From an uncultured Flavobacteriales bacterium (GTDB taxonomy: Bacteria; Bacteroidota; Bacteroidia; Flavobacteriales_D; Crocinitomicaceae): DNA of 64,000 bases. Below, piece by piece: positions 50,387 through 58,300 of this stretch; the stretch's first letter is position 1; each line of letters starts with the position of its first letter. The stretch spans positions 1 through 64,000 of the forward strand of contig CAIZQH010000015.1 of assembly GCA_903935095.1 (NCBI GenBank), given 5' to 3'. Below the pieces are notes generated by a model, which was not told the DNA's origin, did no database searches, and saw only the letters and a list, made by a program, of their open reading frames with translations. The position numbers and the translations under genes were made by a program.

Positions 50387-51877
50387 ATGAAAAAGAAATC
50401 AGTTTCACTAATAATCACAATCCTTACCTTAGGACTAACAAGCTATGGGCAAGTGCAAATAGGTAATAATATTGATGGAGAAAATCCAGGAGACCTATCA
50501 GGTCATTCAGTAGCCATTTCGGCTAATGGAAACATAGTCGCTATTGGTGCTATTGAAAATAATGACGGTGGAAGTAGATCGGGTCATGTGAGGGTATATG
50601 AAAATGCAGGCGGTACTTGGACACAAATAGGCGAAGATATTGCCGGAGAGGCTGTGGACGATCGGTCAGGATGGTCATTGGCTCTATCTGCAGATGGTGG
50701 TATAGTTGCCATTGGTTCTGATTTAAATAATTCATGGAGGGGTCAAGTGGAGGTGTATGAAAATATAGGAGGCACCTGGACACAAATAGGTGAAGATATT
50801 GAAGGTGAAAACTTTCAAGATATATCAGCAACAAGTATATCATTATCAAACGATGGGAGTATCATAGCTATTGGTGCGCCACGTAGCGATGGCACTGCAA
50901 ATAATTCTGGACATGTTAGAGTTTTTGAAAATTCGGGTGGATCATGGATACAAATAGGTCAGGATATTGACGGTGTGCAGGAACAAGGTCGACTAGGTAA
51001 TTCGGTAGCACTAAATGGTGAAGGGAACATTGTTGCTATTGGTGCCTCTCAAAATGACGAGAATGGCACAAATACAGGTGAGGTTAAAGTCTACGAAAAC
51101 ATAAATGGTACTTGGACTCAGCTAGGTGGAGACATCAATGGTGTAGTCGAATTTGAGGATTCGGGTTATAGAGTTGCGTTATCCGAAGTTGGAGATATAG
51201 TAGCTATTAGTTCAGCGAGCAGCAATGCCAATGGCCTGCATTCGGGTCATGTACGAATTTTTGAATACCTGGGAGGCGTCTGGACACAAATAGGTGATGA
51301 TATAAATGGGGAAGCAAGTGAAGATTATTTTGGTTGGTCGATGGCGCTGTCCGCAAGCGGAAACATTATAGCCATTGGCTCGCTATGGAATGATAACAAT
51401 GGAAGTGACGCAGGTAATGTTAGAATTTTTCAAAATCTAAGTGGAGTTTGGACACAAATAGGTGAGAGTATTAACGGAGAGGCTGCTAATGACAATTCAG
51501 GTTATTCGGTAGATATTTCGGCTGATGGTAATACCGTAGCTATTGGCGCTAAGTTTAGTGATGGCAATGGTAGCAGTTCAGGCCAAGTAAAGGTGTTTGA
51601 TCTAACGCAATCTGTTCTGTCAATTCCCACAATTGATTTAGAAACCACATTAAGTTTATTTCCAAATCCATCAAGGGATTTCATAAAAATACAATTAGAG
51701 GCAGATCAGATTGAAAAGATAGAACTATATAGTCTGACAGGTAAACTAATTTTCAAAACGGATTTGAATTCTAATATATTCATTTTAGATACCGCCAATT
51801 ATCCTTCCGGAACTTATCTCTTGAAAGTTTTTAGTCAAAATCATGGCTGCATAAATACAAAGTTTATAAAGGAATAA
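50387..51877 (+). CDS. T9SS-secreted beta-propeller protein (FG-GAP-like repeats)
   Basis: A 496-residue protein with a signal peptide (residues about 1-21, ending TSYGQ), seven or eight repeats of roughly 50-55 residues built on the pattern S.S.DG.IVAIGA...N....G.V.VYEN..GTWTQIG.DI.GE, and a T9SS type A sorting domain (LSLFPNPSRDFIKIQ to the end). The repeats resemble integrin-type FG-GAP/PKD-free propeller blades and would close into a propeller. It is a likely surface adhesion or binding protein. It is the sole gene between sites B and C, starting 16 bases after site B and ending four bases before site C. Confidence 0.82.
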   Translation: MKKKSVSLIITILTLGLTSYGQVQIGNNIDGENPGDLSGHSVAISANGNIVAIGAIENNDGGSRSGHVRVYENAGGTWTQIGEDIAGEAVDDRSGWSLALSADGGIVAIGSDLNNSWRGQVEVYENIGGTWTQIGEDIEGENFQDISATSISLSNDGSIIAIGAPRSDGTANNSGHVRVFENSGGSWIQIGQDIDGVQEQGRLGNSVALNGEGNIVAIGASQNDENGTNTGEVKVYENINGTWTQLGGDINGVVEFEDSGYRVALSEVGDIVAISSASSNANGLHSGHVRIFEYLGGVWTQIGDDINGEASEDYFGWSMALSASGNIIAIGSLWNDNNGSDAGNVRIFQNLSGVWTQIGESINGEAANDNSGYSVDISADGNTVAIGAKFSDGNGSSSGQVKVFDLTQSVLSIPTIDLETTLSLFPNPSRDFIKIQLEADQIEKIELYSLTGKLIFKTDLNSNIFILDTANYPSGTYLLKVFSQNHGCINTKFIKE

Positions 51878-51880
51878 CGT

Positions 51881-52015
51881 TCGCAAACAACACCTACAAA
51901 AAATTGCCGGTTTAGTGCTTCGTATGACAGTTTTGTGGTTAATAAAACATTCGTTCTTCGTATGAACATATGTGGTAAAAATCGCCAACTTCTTGTTTCC
52001 GCCAAACGTTAAGGG
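51881..52015 (+). repeat. attC-like palindrome C
   Basis: The left side (CGCAAACAACACCTACAAAAAATTG-type, 51881 onward) is homologous to site B and pairs imperfectly with the right side CGCCAACTTCTTG (51982 onward). It ends at GTTAAGGGC (52007-52015). It is more decayed than B, but the inner arms still align. Confidence 0.5.
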
Positions 52016-52065
52016 CAAGCTATCGATCCAATTGCCCAAAAAAAACAATTAAAAACAAACAAAAC

Positions 52066-53391
52066 ATGAAAAAGAAAAATTTACTAATGACAACAATTGC
52101 AATCTTCGGATTAGCAACGATTTCAATGGCTCAAGTTCCTTCGTATGTACCCACAAATGGACTTGTTGGTTGGTGGCCGTTTAATGGAAATGCCAATGAT
52201 GAAAGTGTAAATGGGAATAATGGAACTGTGAATGGACCTACTTTGACAACAGATAGGTTTGGAAATACGAATAGTGCTTTTAGCTTCACAAATAATTCAA
52301 TAAGTGTTTTAAACTCCAATTTTGCAGCTTTTGGATCAAATTCATTCTCTTGTTCTGTTTGGGTAAAATATACAAATCCCGGGAATAGTTTAGGCAATTT
52401 TGTTCGATACGGAAATGGTGTTAATGGTCCTGGTTGGGGAATGAGGTATACTGGAGATAGTAAGATTAACTCTTTAGAATATAGTGTTACTAATAATAAT
52501 ATTACTTCTAGTCTTGCATACAACGATAATAACTGGCATAACATAATATTTGTTAAGGATGTTAATAATCTATCAGTAATACTTTACATTGACGGAGTAT
52601 TAATCAATACTGTTTCCATGATGTCAAGTTACATAAACGATATTTCTATTGGACTCCCATTCAATATTGGCACAGCAAATGGGTATGAAAATTTTATTGG
52701 TAGTTTAGATGATATCGGCATTTGGAACCGCGCTTTAACACAATGCGAAATTCAAGTCCTATATGATGTACAGTTAGGGTCTCAATCAATTTCAGCAGGT
52801 ATCGACCAAACCTTGTGCAGTGGCGACAGCATAGCTTTAAGTGCATCTGGAGGCATTAATTACCAATGGAGCAACAACGTGTTAGATAGTCAAACATTTG
52901 CGCCCACTCAAAGTAATGTATATGTGGTGAATGGTACCGATGCCTTAGGTTGTCAAGGTTCAGATACAGTAATGATAACCGTTTTGGAAAACGCTACAAG
53001 CACACTCAATGAAACGGCCTTAGATTCCTATACCTTGAATGGCCAAACCTATACTGAAAGTGGCACTTATTCACAAACCATACCTTCTGCAAATGGTTGC
53101 GATAGTGTTATTACCCTAAACCTAACGTTAAACTTCACAGGCTTACCTCAAGATGAAACTACATTATTTGTGTTATATCCAAATCCAGCTTCAGAACAAA
53201 TCACCATTAAAACGGATGAAGGAATGATTGGCAAAGAATATGTCTTGTACGATCAAGTAGGTAAGTTGATAACAAAAGGAAAAATAACGGGTCTAAATAC
53301 AAGTTTGTTTTTACAAGGCCTTGCACGTGGTTTGTACTCCATAGTGATCCAAGGTCAAGAAAAGAAGAGCTTTACAATTAGCAAAGAATAA
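52066..53391 (+). CDS. T9SS-secreted LamG/concanavalin-like protein
   Basis: A 441-residue protein with signal peptide MKKKNLLMTTIAIFGLATIS, a LamG/concanavalin A-like domain (residues about 22-245, with GLVGWWPFNGNANDES, YNDNNWHNIIFVKD and GSLDDIGIWNRALT), an Ig-like or SprB-type segment (SAGIDQTLCSGDSIALSASGG onward) and a T9SS sorting domain. LamG domains bind carbohydrate or protein. The signal-peptide DNA is nearly identical to two other genes in the array. It is the single gene between sites C and D. Confidence 0.85.
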   Translation: MKKKNLLMTTIAIFGLATISMAQVPSYVPTNGLVGWWPFNGNANDESVNGNNGTVNGPTLTTDRFGNTNSAFSFTNNSISVLNSNFAAFGSNSFSCSVWVKYTNPGNSLGNFVRYGNGVNGPGWGMRYTGDSKINSLEYSVTNNNITSSLAYNDNNWHNIIFVKDVNNLSVILYIDGVLINTVSMMSSYINDISIGLPFNIGTANGYENFIGSLDDIGIWNRALTQCEIQVLYDVQLGSQSISAGIDQTLCSGDSIALSASGGINYQWSNNVLDSQTFAPTQSNVYVVNGTDALGCQGSDTVMITVLENATSTLNETALDSYTLNGQTYTESGTYSQTIPSANGCDSVITLNLTLNFTGLPQDETTLFVLYPNPASEQITIKTDEGMIGKEYVLYDQVGKLITKGKITGLNTSLFLQGLARGLYSIVIQGQEKKSFTISKE

Positions 53392-53397
53392 GCCATT

Positions 53398-53457
53398 CCT
53401 TAACAGCGTGTAAGCGCAACCCTCTGGGTATGCGCCTACACGCAAACCGTTATAGGC
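53398..53457 (+). repeat. attC-like palindrome D
   Basis: A compact 60-bp site: CCTTAAC at the left and GTTATAGGC at the right. Arms GCGTGTA/TACACGC (7 bp) and GCGCA/TGCGC (5 bp) are split by a single mismatch, with a small ACCC/GGGT hairpin in the loop. Length and architecture are those of short integron attC sites. Confidence 0.68.
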
Positions 53458-53507
53458 AAGCGTGAACCGAAATTACCGAATCGTTAAACAATTAAAACAA
53501 ACAAAAA

Positions 53508-54068
53508 ATGAAAAAGAAAAATTTACTAATGACCGCAATTGCAATCTTCGGACTTGCAACAACTTCATTAGCTCAAATTGGATTTGTATGTAATAACAGT
53601 GGCAACGTATACAAAACAACAAACGGAGGTTCAAGTTGGACTGGAGACTTTGTATCCGGATCATTGACAGGAATTAGCTTTGTTAATGCTAATACTGGAT
53701 TTGTATGTAATAATAGTGGCAACGTATACAAAACAACAAACGGAGGTTCAAGTTGGACTGGAGACTTTGTATCCGGATCATTGACAGGTATCAGTTTTAT
53801 TGGAACTAATGTGGGAATTGATGAATTTGGCTCAAGTAATTTGTTTTCCGTTTATCCTAACCCTGCTCAAAGTATAATCAATGTTAAAGCAGATGCCAAA
53901 CTTATTGGTTCAGCTTACATAGTTTATGACAACACAGGAAAAGTAGTTTTATCAGGAAAAATATCTTCTGAAAATACAAGCATTGAATTGGGTAATTTAT
54001 CGGTAGGTATTTATTTGTTTAATGTAGGAGAAAATTTGAAACAGACATTTAAGGTGATTAAAGAATAA
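53508..54068 (+). CDS. Short T9SS-secreted protein with two YCF48-like repeats
   Basis: A 186-residue protein with a signal peptide nearly identical in DNA to its neighbours at 52066 and 56255, two tandem 39-residue repeats (GFVCNNSGNVYKTTNGG then SSWTGDF...), and a T9SS sorting domain close to that of the gene at 56255. The repeats resemble single blades of the YCF48/sortilin-like propeller, which normally has six or more, so this gene looks like a contracted or recombined remnant that remains open. It is the single gene between sites D and E. Confidence 0.75.
   Translation: MKKKNLLMTAIAIFGLATTSLAQIGFVCNNSGNVYKTTNGGSSWTGDFVSGSLTGISFVNANTGFVCNNSGNVYKTTNGGSSWTGDFVSGSLTGISFIGTNVGIDEFGSSNLFSVYPNPAQSIINVKADAKLIGSAYIVYDNTGKVVLSGKISSENTSIELGNLSVGIYLFNVGENLKQTFKVIKE
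53580..53803 (+). repeat. Tandem 117-bp coding repeat
   Basis: Two adjacent copies starting at 53580 and 53697, almost identical apart from a few third-position changes. Each encodes one 39-residue blade. The high DNA identity indicates a recent duplication or contraction. Confidence 0.9.
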
Positions 54069-54074
54069 GCCAGC

Positions 54075-54154
54075 CCTTAACAGCGTGCAAGCGCCATAAA
54101 CCCTGCCGCAGGCGCAACACAGGGTTACGAGCGCCTGTGCGCAAACCGTTAGCG
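54075..54154 (+). repeat. attC-like palindrome E
   Basis: CCTTAAC at the left and GTTAGCG at the right (54148-54154). Outer arms GCGTGCA/TGTGCGC pair with two G-T wobbles, then AGCGC/GCGCC, and the inner arm AACCCTG/CAGGGTT is perfect. Its core is almost identical to site G. Confidence 0.65.
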
Positions 54155-54233
54155 TTCATTGGAAAAACGGAAACGACTCAGAAAACAATTAAAAACGATA
54201 AATAAAAACGAATATTAACAAGTAAAAAACAAG

Positions 54234-54761
54234 ATGACAAAAAACAAATCAAAACCACTGACAATGCTTGGAATAACAATGCTATTTGCTGTTGGGCTCC
54301 GCGCTCAAAGTATTCATTTCAATTACACCGATGGCACCAATGCTTCTTATAATTTGGAGGATGTGCGGAAAATTACCTTTGATTCAGACCTGATGAATCT
54401 CCATTTGTTGGATGGTAGTGTGTATGGTTGGAATGTAAGCACAATTGGCGATTACCAATATAATGAATCTTCCTTAAATGTGCAAGAGTGGCTGAATAGC
54501 GCGAATGCGTGGGAGGTTGTGATTTTTCCGAATCCGACAAGCACAAATTTGAATTTACGTTACAATCTACCTAAAGATGATGAGATAACTATTGCATTGT
54601 TTGAAATGCAAGGAAAACTCATTCTGCAAAAAAGCTTAGGTAAACAAGTATCTGGAGAACAGCAGCAAACTCTTGATGTAAGCAATTTGCACGAAGGTTC
54701 GTATGTGTGTCGTATTAAAGGCCAGCACCAAACAGTGACTAAAACAGTAATAAAAAACTAA
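54234..54761 (+). CDS. T9SS-secreted protein
   Basis: A 175-residue protein with a signal peptide (residues about 1-24, ending LRAQS), a short beta-rich region (HFNYTDGTNASYNLEDVRKITFDSD), and a T9SS type A sorting domain (VVIFPNPTSTNLNLRYNL to TVIKN). The N-terminal region has the pattern often seen in FISUMP-associated surface proteins (repeated YxLxDVRKITF). It starts the cassette between sites E and F and is followed five bases later by the FISUMP gene, suggesting joint expression. Function unknown. Confidence 0.72.
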   Translation: MTKNKSKPLTMLGITMLFAVGLRAQSIHFNYTDGTNASYNLEDVRKITFDSDLMNLHLLDGSVYGWNVSTIGDYQYNESSLNVQEWLNSANAWEVVIFPNPTSTNLNLRYNLPKDDEITIALFEMQGKLILQKSLGKQVSGEQQQTLDVSNLHEGSYVCRIKGQHQTVTKTVIKN

Positions 54762-54766
54762 AGAAT

Positions 54767-55840
54767 ATGAAAATAAAAGTATATTTCTTCGCACTAACAG
54801 TAATGAGTGCATTCGTGTTGCAAGCGCAAACCATTATGAACATTCACCAGAGTAACGGAACCGTATTGCAAATTCCTTTGAACACCATAGATAGTATTAC
54901 CTACACTATACCCAATCCCGGCAATTTAGCTACGCTTACCACAACCGCTGTCAGTTCAATTTCTGAAACCACTGCTATCTCTGGAGGCAATATCACCAAT
55001 GATGGGGGAACTCTCATCACACAGCGTGGTATTTGCTACGGTACAAACCCTTCACCTACAACTGCAAACACGACAATTATAAGCGGCGGCGGTACAGGAA
55101 GTTTTATAAGCAACTTAACCGGTTTAACTTCTAGCACAACCTATTACTTGCGTGCTTATGCCACCAACAGCGCTGGAACCGCTTATGGAAATGAGTTGAG
55201 TTTTACAACCTCGGCAGTTGGTAGTAATATTGTGAGTAATCCCGGTGCAGGAGTAACATTTGATGGTTACACCTACGCAAGTATTGTATTGGGCAACGGC
55301 CAAGAATGGATGGCAGAAAACCTAAGAACCACCACTTACGCCAATGGTGACCCAATACCAAATGTAACAGATAATACGCAATGGTCAAGCTTAACCACAG
55401 GTGCCTGGGCACATTACAACAACGACAACCAATATGAAAACCCTTATGGTAAGTTGTATAACTGGTACACCGTAGCAGACACACGCAATGTATGTCCAAC
55501 AGGCTGGCATGTGCCAACAGATGCAGAATATACTCTTCTGACCGATTATTTAGGAGGTGAACCTATTGCAGGCGGAAAAATGAAAACTACTGGTAGTCAG
55601 TATTGGCAAAGCCCCAATATTAATGCTACAAATGAAAGTGGTTTTTCAGGTCAACCAGCTGGGAGCAGAATTGATATTGGCACATTCTATTTAATATTAA
55701 GCCATGGTGGCTTTTGGAGCAATTCTGAGATTGATGTCAATAATTCATTGGTTCGAATTCTTTATTATAACAATGATGATGTGCTTAACGATATTAATGC
55801 TAAGAAGAATGGTTTGTCAGTTCGTTGCCTCAGGGATTAA
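54767..55840 (+). CDS. FISUMP-domain secreted protein, possible DGR target
   Basis: A 357-residue protein with a signal peptide (ending LQAQT), a short ATI.L..IDSITY-type region, an Ig/FN3-like segment (residues about 58-145, ICYGTNPSPTTANTTI and TYYLRAYATNSAGTAYGN) and a C-terminal FISUMP (TIGR02145) C-type-lectin-like domain (QEWMAENLRTTTYANGDPIP, GKLYNWYTV, CPTGWHVPTDAEY, NGLSVRCLRD). The last 66 residues have the asparagine-rich, substitution-prone pattern of variable regions of diversity-generating retroelements. A truncated Avd-like gene follows within 85 bases. It has no T9SS domain, so it may be a lipid- or protein-anchored surface protein. Confidence 0.8.
   Translation: MKIKVYFFALTVMSAFVLQAQTIMNIHQSNGTVLQIPLNTIDSITYTIPNPGNLATLTTTAVSSISETTAISGGNITNDGGTLITQRGICYGTNPSPTTANTTIISGGGTGSFISNLTGLTSSTTYYLRAYATNSAGTAYGNELSFTTSAVGSNIVSNPGAGVTFDGYTYASIVLGNGQEWMAENLRTTTYANGDPIPNVTDNTQWSSLTTGAWAHYNNDNQYENPYGKLYNWYTVADTRNVCPTGWHVPTDAEYTLLTDYLGGEPIAGGKMKTTGSQYWQSPNINATNESGFSGQPAGSRIDIGTFYLILSHGGFWSNSEIDVNNSLVRILYYNNDDVLNDINAKKNGLSVRCLRD
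55640..55837 (+). other. Candidate DGR variable region
   Basis: Codons for GFSGQPAGSR to SVRCLRD. Frame residues typical of FISUMP VRs are kept (GTFY, WSNSE, NN.L.R, YNND, GLSVRC), while positions that are Asn in template repeats read I, D, L, V, S or H. No template repeat was found in the window. Confidence 0.45.
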
Positions 55841-55924
55841 TTTTACCTATATCGGAGTGGAAGGACGATAATTTTCCGCGGCTGGTGCTGAGCCTGTAGA
55901 AGTAAGCGGTCGATTTTTTTGAAA

Positions 55925-56059
55925 ATGGTACTTTACAGTGAACTTCCAGTATATAAAGCTACTTACGACTTATTATTGGCTATTTTTCGGTTTACAAAAG
56001 ATTTCGTTAAGGAGTATAAATATACGGTTGGGGAGAGTTTGAAAAAGGAGACGATTAAG
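55925..56059 (+). pseudogene. Truncated Avd-like four-helix-bundle gene
   Basis: Forty-five codons from ATG 55925 encode SELPVYKATYDLLLAIFRFTKDFVKEYKYTVGESLKKETI, the first half of the four-helix-bundle family that includes DGR accessory protein Avd. Similarity then stops abruptly: the frame continues to 56236 through attC-like site F with unrelated residues. A full-length protein would be about 115-125 residues. It was probably cut by recombination at or near site F (left box at 56074). No reverse transcriptase follows. Confidence 0.65.
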
Positions 56060-56073
56060 AAGAACCAACGAAA

Positions 56074-56206
56074 CGCTAACAGCAAGCAAGCGCCAGCCAG
56101 GTTCTTACTTCAGTGGATCGTTTTGTTTGTAAAAAGTATGTTTTATCTTCGGAGAAACGTTCTTGTGAAAAGTGGGCCGATCGCTTGCTTGCAAACCGTT
56201 AAGGGC
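56074..56206 (+). repeat. attC-like palindrome F
   Basis: CGCTAAC (56074-56080) and GTTAAGGGC (56198-56206) bound an 11-bp perfect arm GCAAGCAAGCG/CGCTTGCTTGC (56082-56092 with 56182-56192) around an 89-nt loop. The right box matches site C. Confidence 0.6.
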
Positions 56207-56254
56207 AAGCTCAAGAGAAAATTGCTCAATGGTTAAACAATAAAAAAACAAAAA

Positions 56255-57628
56255 ATGAAAAAGAAAAATTTACTAATGACAGCAATTGCAATCTTCGGAT
56301 TAGCGACAATTACATTTGGGCAGACAGTACCATCTTATGTTCCAACAAGTGGCCTTGTGGGTTGGTGGCCTTTTAATGGTGATGCAAATGATGAAAGTGG
56401 AAATGGGAATAATGGAACGGTAAATGGGGCGACTGTGACTGCTGACCGGTTTAATTCTTTAAATGCTGCCTACCATTTGGATGGAAATGGTGATAATATC
56501 TATGTTGCAAATAATTTTTTCGACAATGGTTCAGTAGGTTGGAGTCTTTCTGTTTGGTACAATTTAGATCAACTGTCAAATCCAAATAATGGAAATTCCA
56601 GCCATTTACTCTTTAATACCAGCCCACATAATGGAATGGGGTTTGGTTTGAATTGGGGTAGTTCTTCTAAATACTCTTTATCTTTGGGTAACGGAACTCC
56701 AGCTACTAGTTGGAATACGTCAATTTTTAATGCACAATCCAATCAAAATATCACTCTAAATTCTTGGAAACATGTTGTACTAGTTAAATCTGGAAATACA
56801 TATTCGCTATATATTGACGGTGTTTTTGATCTTAATTGGGCCTCCAATACTACAATTTCAAGCTATTTTTATCAAATGTATTTTGGGTCAACTGATCCTG
56901 GTGCCAGTAATGAGGTAATAATTGGCGATATAGATGACATCGGTTGCTGGGACAGAGCCTTAACCGCATGTGAAGTGAAAGACCTTTACAATGCTCAACT
57001 CAATTCAAGTACTTCTATTCAAGCTGGAACTGATGTGTCTATTTGCGAAGGCAATGATGTGATATTTAATGGTTCGGGTGGATCTAATTACACTTGGAAT
57101 AATGGCGTTCAAAACGGCGTGGCTTATACACCAACAATCTCACAAGAGTATATTGTTATTGGACAAGATGCTAATAACTGTTACGGTACAGATACAATTT
57201 ATGTTGAACTTATTCCGAACACTACCGCTACTCAAACAGAGACGGCTCTTGATTCATACACTTGGCCGATAAATAGCCAAACATATACACAATCAGGAAA
57301 TTATACTGCTGTAATTCCAAATGCAGCAGGTTGTGACAGTACAATTACGCTTGACTTACAGTTAGATTTTACTGGCATCAATGAATTTTCTGAAGACAAT
57401 TTGTTTACTGTCTTTCCAAACCCTGCACAAAACATAATTAATGTAAATGCAGACAGCAAACTTATTGGTCATGTTTATTCCATTTATGATAACACCGGAA
57501 GAGTTGTCTTAAATGGTAAACTTAACTCTCAAAACACAACAATTGAGTTGAGCAATTTATCAGGAGGGATTTATATGTTTAGTGTTGGAGAAAACATGAA
57601 ACAGACATTTAAAGTGATTAAAGAATAA
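56255..57628 (+). CDS. T9SS-secreted LamG/concanavalin-like protein
   Basis: A 457-residue protein with the array's shared signal peptide (MKKKNLLMTAIAIFGLATIT), a LamG domain (residues about 25-250, GLVGWWPFNGDANDESGNGN, LNSWKHVVLVKSGNTYSLYID, GDIDDIGCWDRALT), an Ig-like or gliding-motility-type segment (SICEGNDVIFNGSGGSNYTW) and a T9SS sorting domain (TVFPNPAQNIINVNA to FKVIKE). It is a paralogue of the gene at 52066 in its middle and of the gene at 53508 in its C terminus. It is the single gene between sites F and G. Confidence 0.86.
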   Translation: MKKKNLLMTAIAIFGLATITFGQTVPSYVPTSGLVGWWPFNGDANDESGNGNNGTVNGATVTADRFNSLNAAYHLDGNGDNIYVANNFFDNGSVGWSLSVWYNLDQLSNPNNGNSSHLLFNTSPHNGMGFGLNWGSSSKYSLSLGNGTPATSWNTSIFNAQSNQNITLNSWKHVVLVKSGNTYSLYIDGVFDLNWASNTTISSYFYQMYFGSTDPGASNEVIIGDIDDIGCWDRALTACEVKDLYNAQLNSSTSIQAGTDVSICEGNDVIFNGSGGSNYTWNNGVQNGVAYTPTISQEYIVIGQDANNCYGTDTIYVELIPNTTATQTETALDSYTWPINSQTYTQSGNYTAVIPNAAGCDSTITLDLQLDFTGINEFSEDNLFTVFPNPAQNIINVNADSKLIGHVYSIYDNTGRVVLNGKLNSQNTTIELSNLSGGIYMFSVGENMKQTFKVIKE

Positions 57629-57634
57629 GCCAGC

Positions 57635-57714
57635 CCTTAACGGCGTGCAAGCGCCATAAACCCTGCCGCAGGCGCAACACAGGGTTACGAGCGCCTGTGC
57701 GTGGCACGTTAAAA
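57635..57714 (+). repeat. attC-like palindrome G (end of array)
   Basis: Nearly identical to site E over about 65 bases, but the right box has decayed to GTTAAAA. It is the last site before the tpx gene and marks the end of the array. Confidence 0.6.
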
Positions 57715-57743
57715 AAATTTACATACATTTAAAAAAACAAACA

Positions 57744-58244
57744 ATGGCAACAGTAACAATAAAGGGTAATCCTTTTCAAACAACAGGCGAGCTTCCAACG
57801 GTTGGACAAACAGCACCAGATTTTTCATTGGTTAAAGAAGATCTTTCCGCTCTGACCTTAAGCGATTTCAAGGGAACAAATTTGATTCTGAATATCTTTC
57901 CAAGTATTGATACACCAACGTGCGCCACATCGGTTCGCACGTTTAACCAGCGCGCTGCAGCGATGGAGAACACAAAAGTGGTGTGTGTTTCCCGCGATTT
58001 ACCTTTTGCACAGAAACGTTTTTGTGGCGCAGAGGGAATTGAACATGTGGTAAACGCTTCCGATTTTGCTGAAGGAGCTTTTGGGAAAACGTACGGAATA
58101 GAAATGGCGAATGGACCTCTGCAGGCCTTGCATGCTAGAGCGATTGTGGTAATTGATGCCAACGGAATTATCAAACATGCCGAATTGGTTGGAGAAATTG
58201 CAGATGAACCAAACTATGACACGGCAATTGCTGCTTTGAGCTAA
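57744..58244 (+). CDS. tpx: Thiol peroxidase
   Basis: A 166-residue atypical two-cysteine peroxiredoxin. The peroxidatic cysteine is C60 in PSIDTPTCATS and the resolving cysteine C94 in QKRFCGAEG, at the spacing of Tpx enzymes. It reduces alkyl hydroperoxides in the cytoplasm or periplasm using thioredoxin; no signal peptide is seen, so it is probably cytoplasmic. It begins 30 bases after attC-like site G and is probably the first chromosomal core gene on this side. Confidence 0.93.
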   Translation: MATVTIKGNPFQTTGELPTVGQTAPDFSLVKEDLSALTLSDFKGTNLILNIFPSIDTPTCATSVRTFNQRAAAMENTKVVCVSRDLPFAQKRFCGAEGIEHVVNASDFAEGAFGKTYGIEMANGPLQALHARAIVVIDANGIIKHAELVGEIADEPNYDTAIAALS

Positions 58245-58300
58245 ACGAATAAAGTGGTTTGTAATCATTAGGACTTTCGTCATTTAAATTAAAAAGACAA

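Noticed and set aside
55919-56236. A complete 105-residue protein in the Avd frame
   Set aside because: Only the first 45 codons after ATG 55925 resemble a protein family. The rest reads through a palindromic repeat and is unlikely to be functional.
53398-57714. Interpretation of the palindromes as simple terminators or REP elements
   Set aside because: They lack T-runs after the stem, have AAC/GTT ends with long gaps between the arms, and occur once per gene in one orientation. The terminators elsewhere in the window look quite different. This alternative is kept as the main test of the cassette hypothesis.
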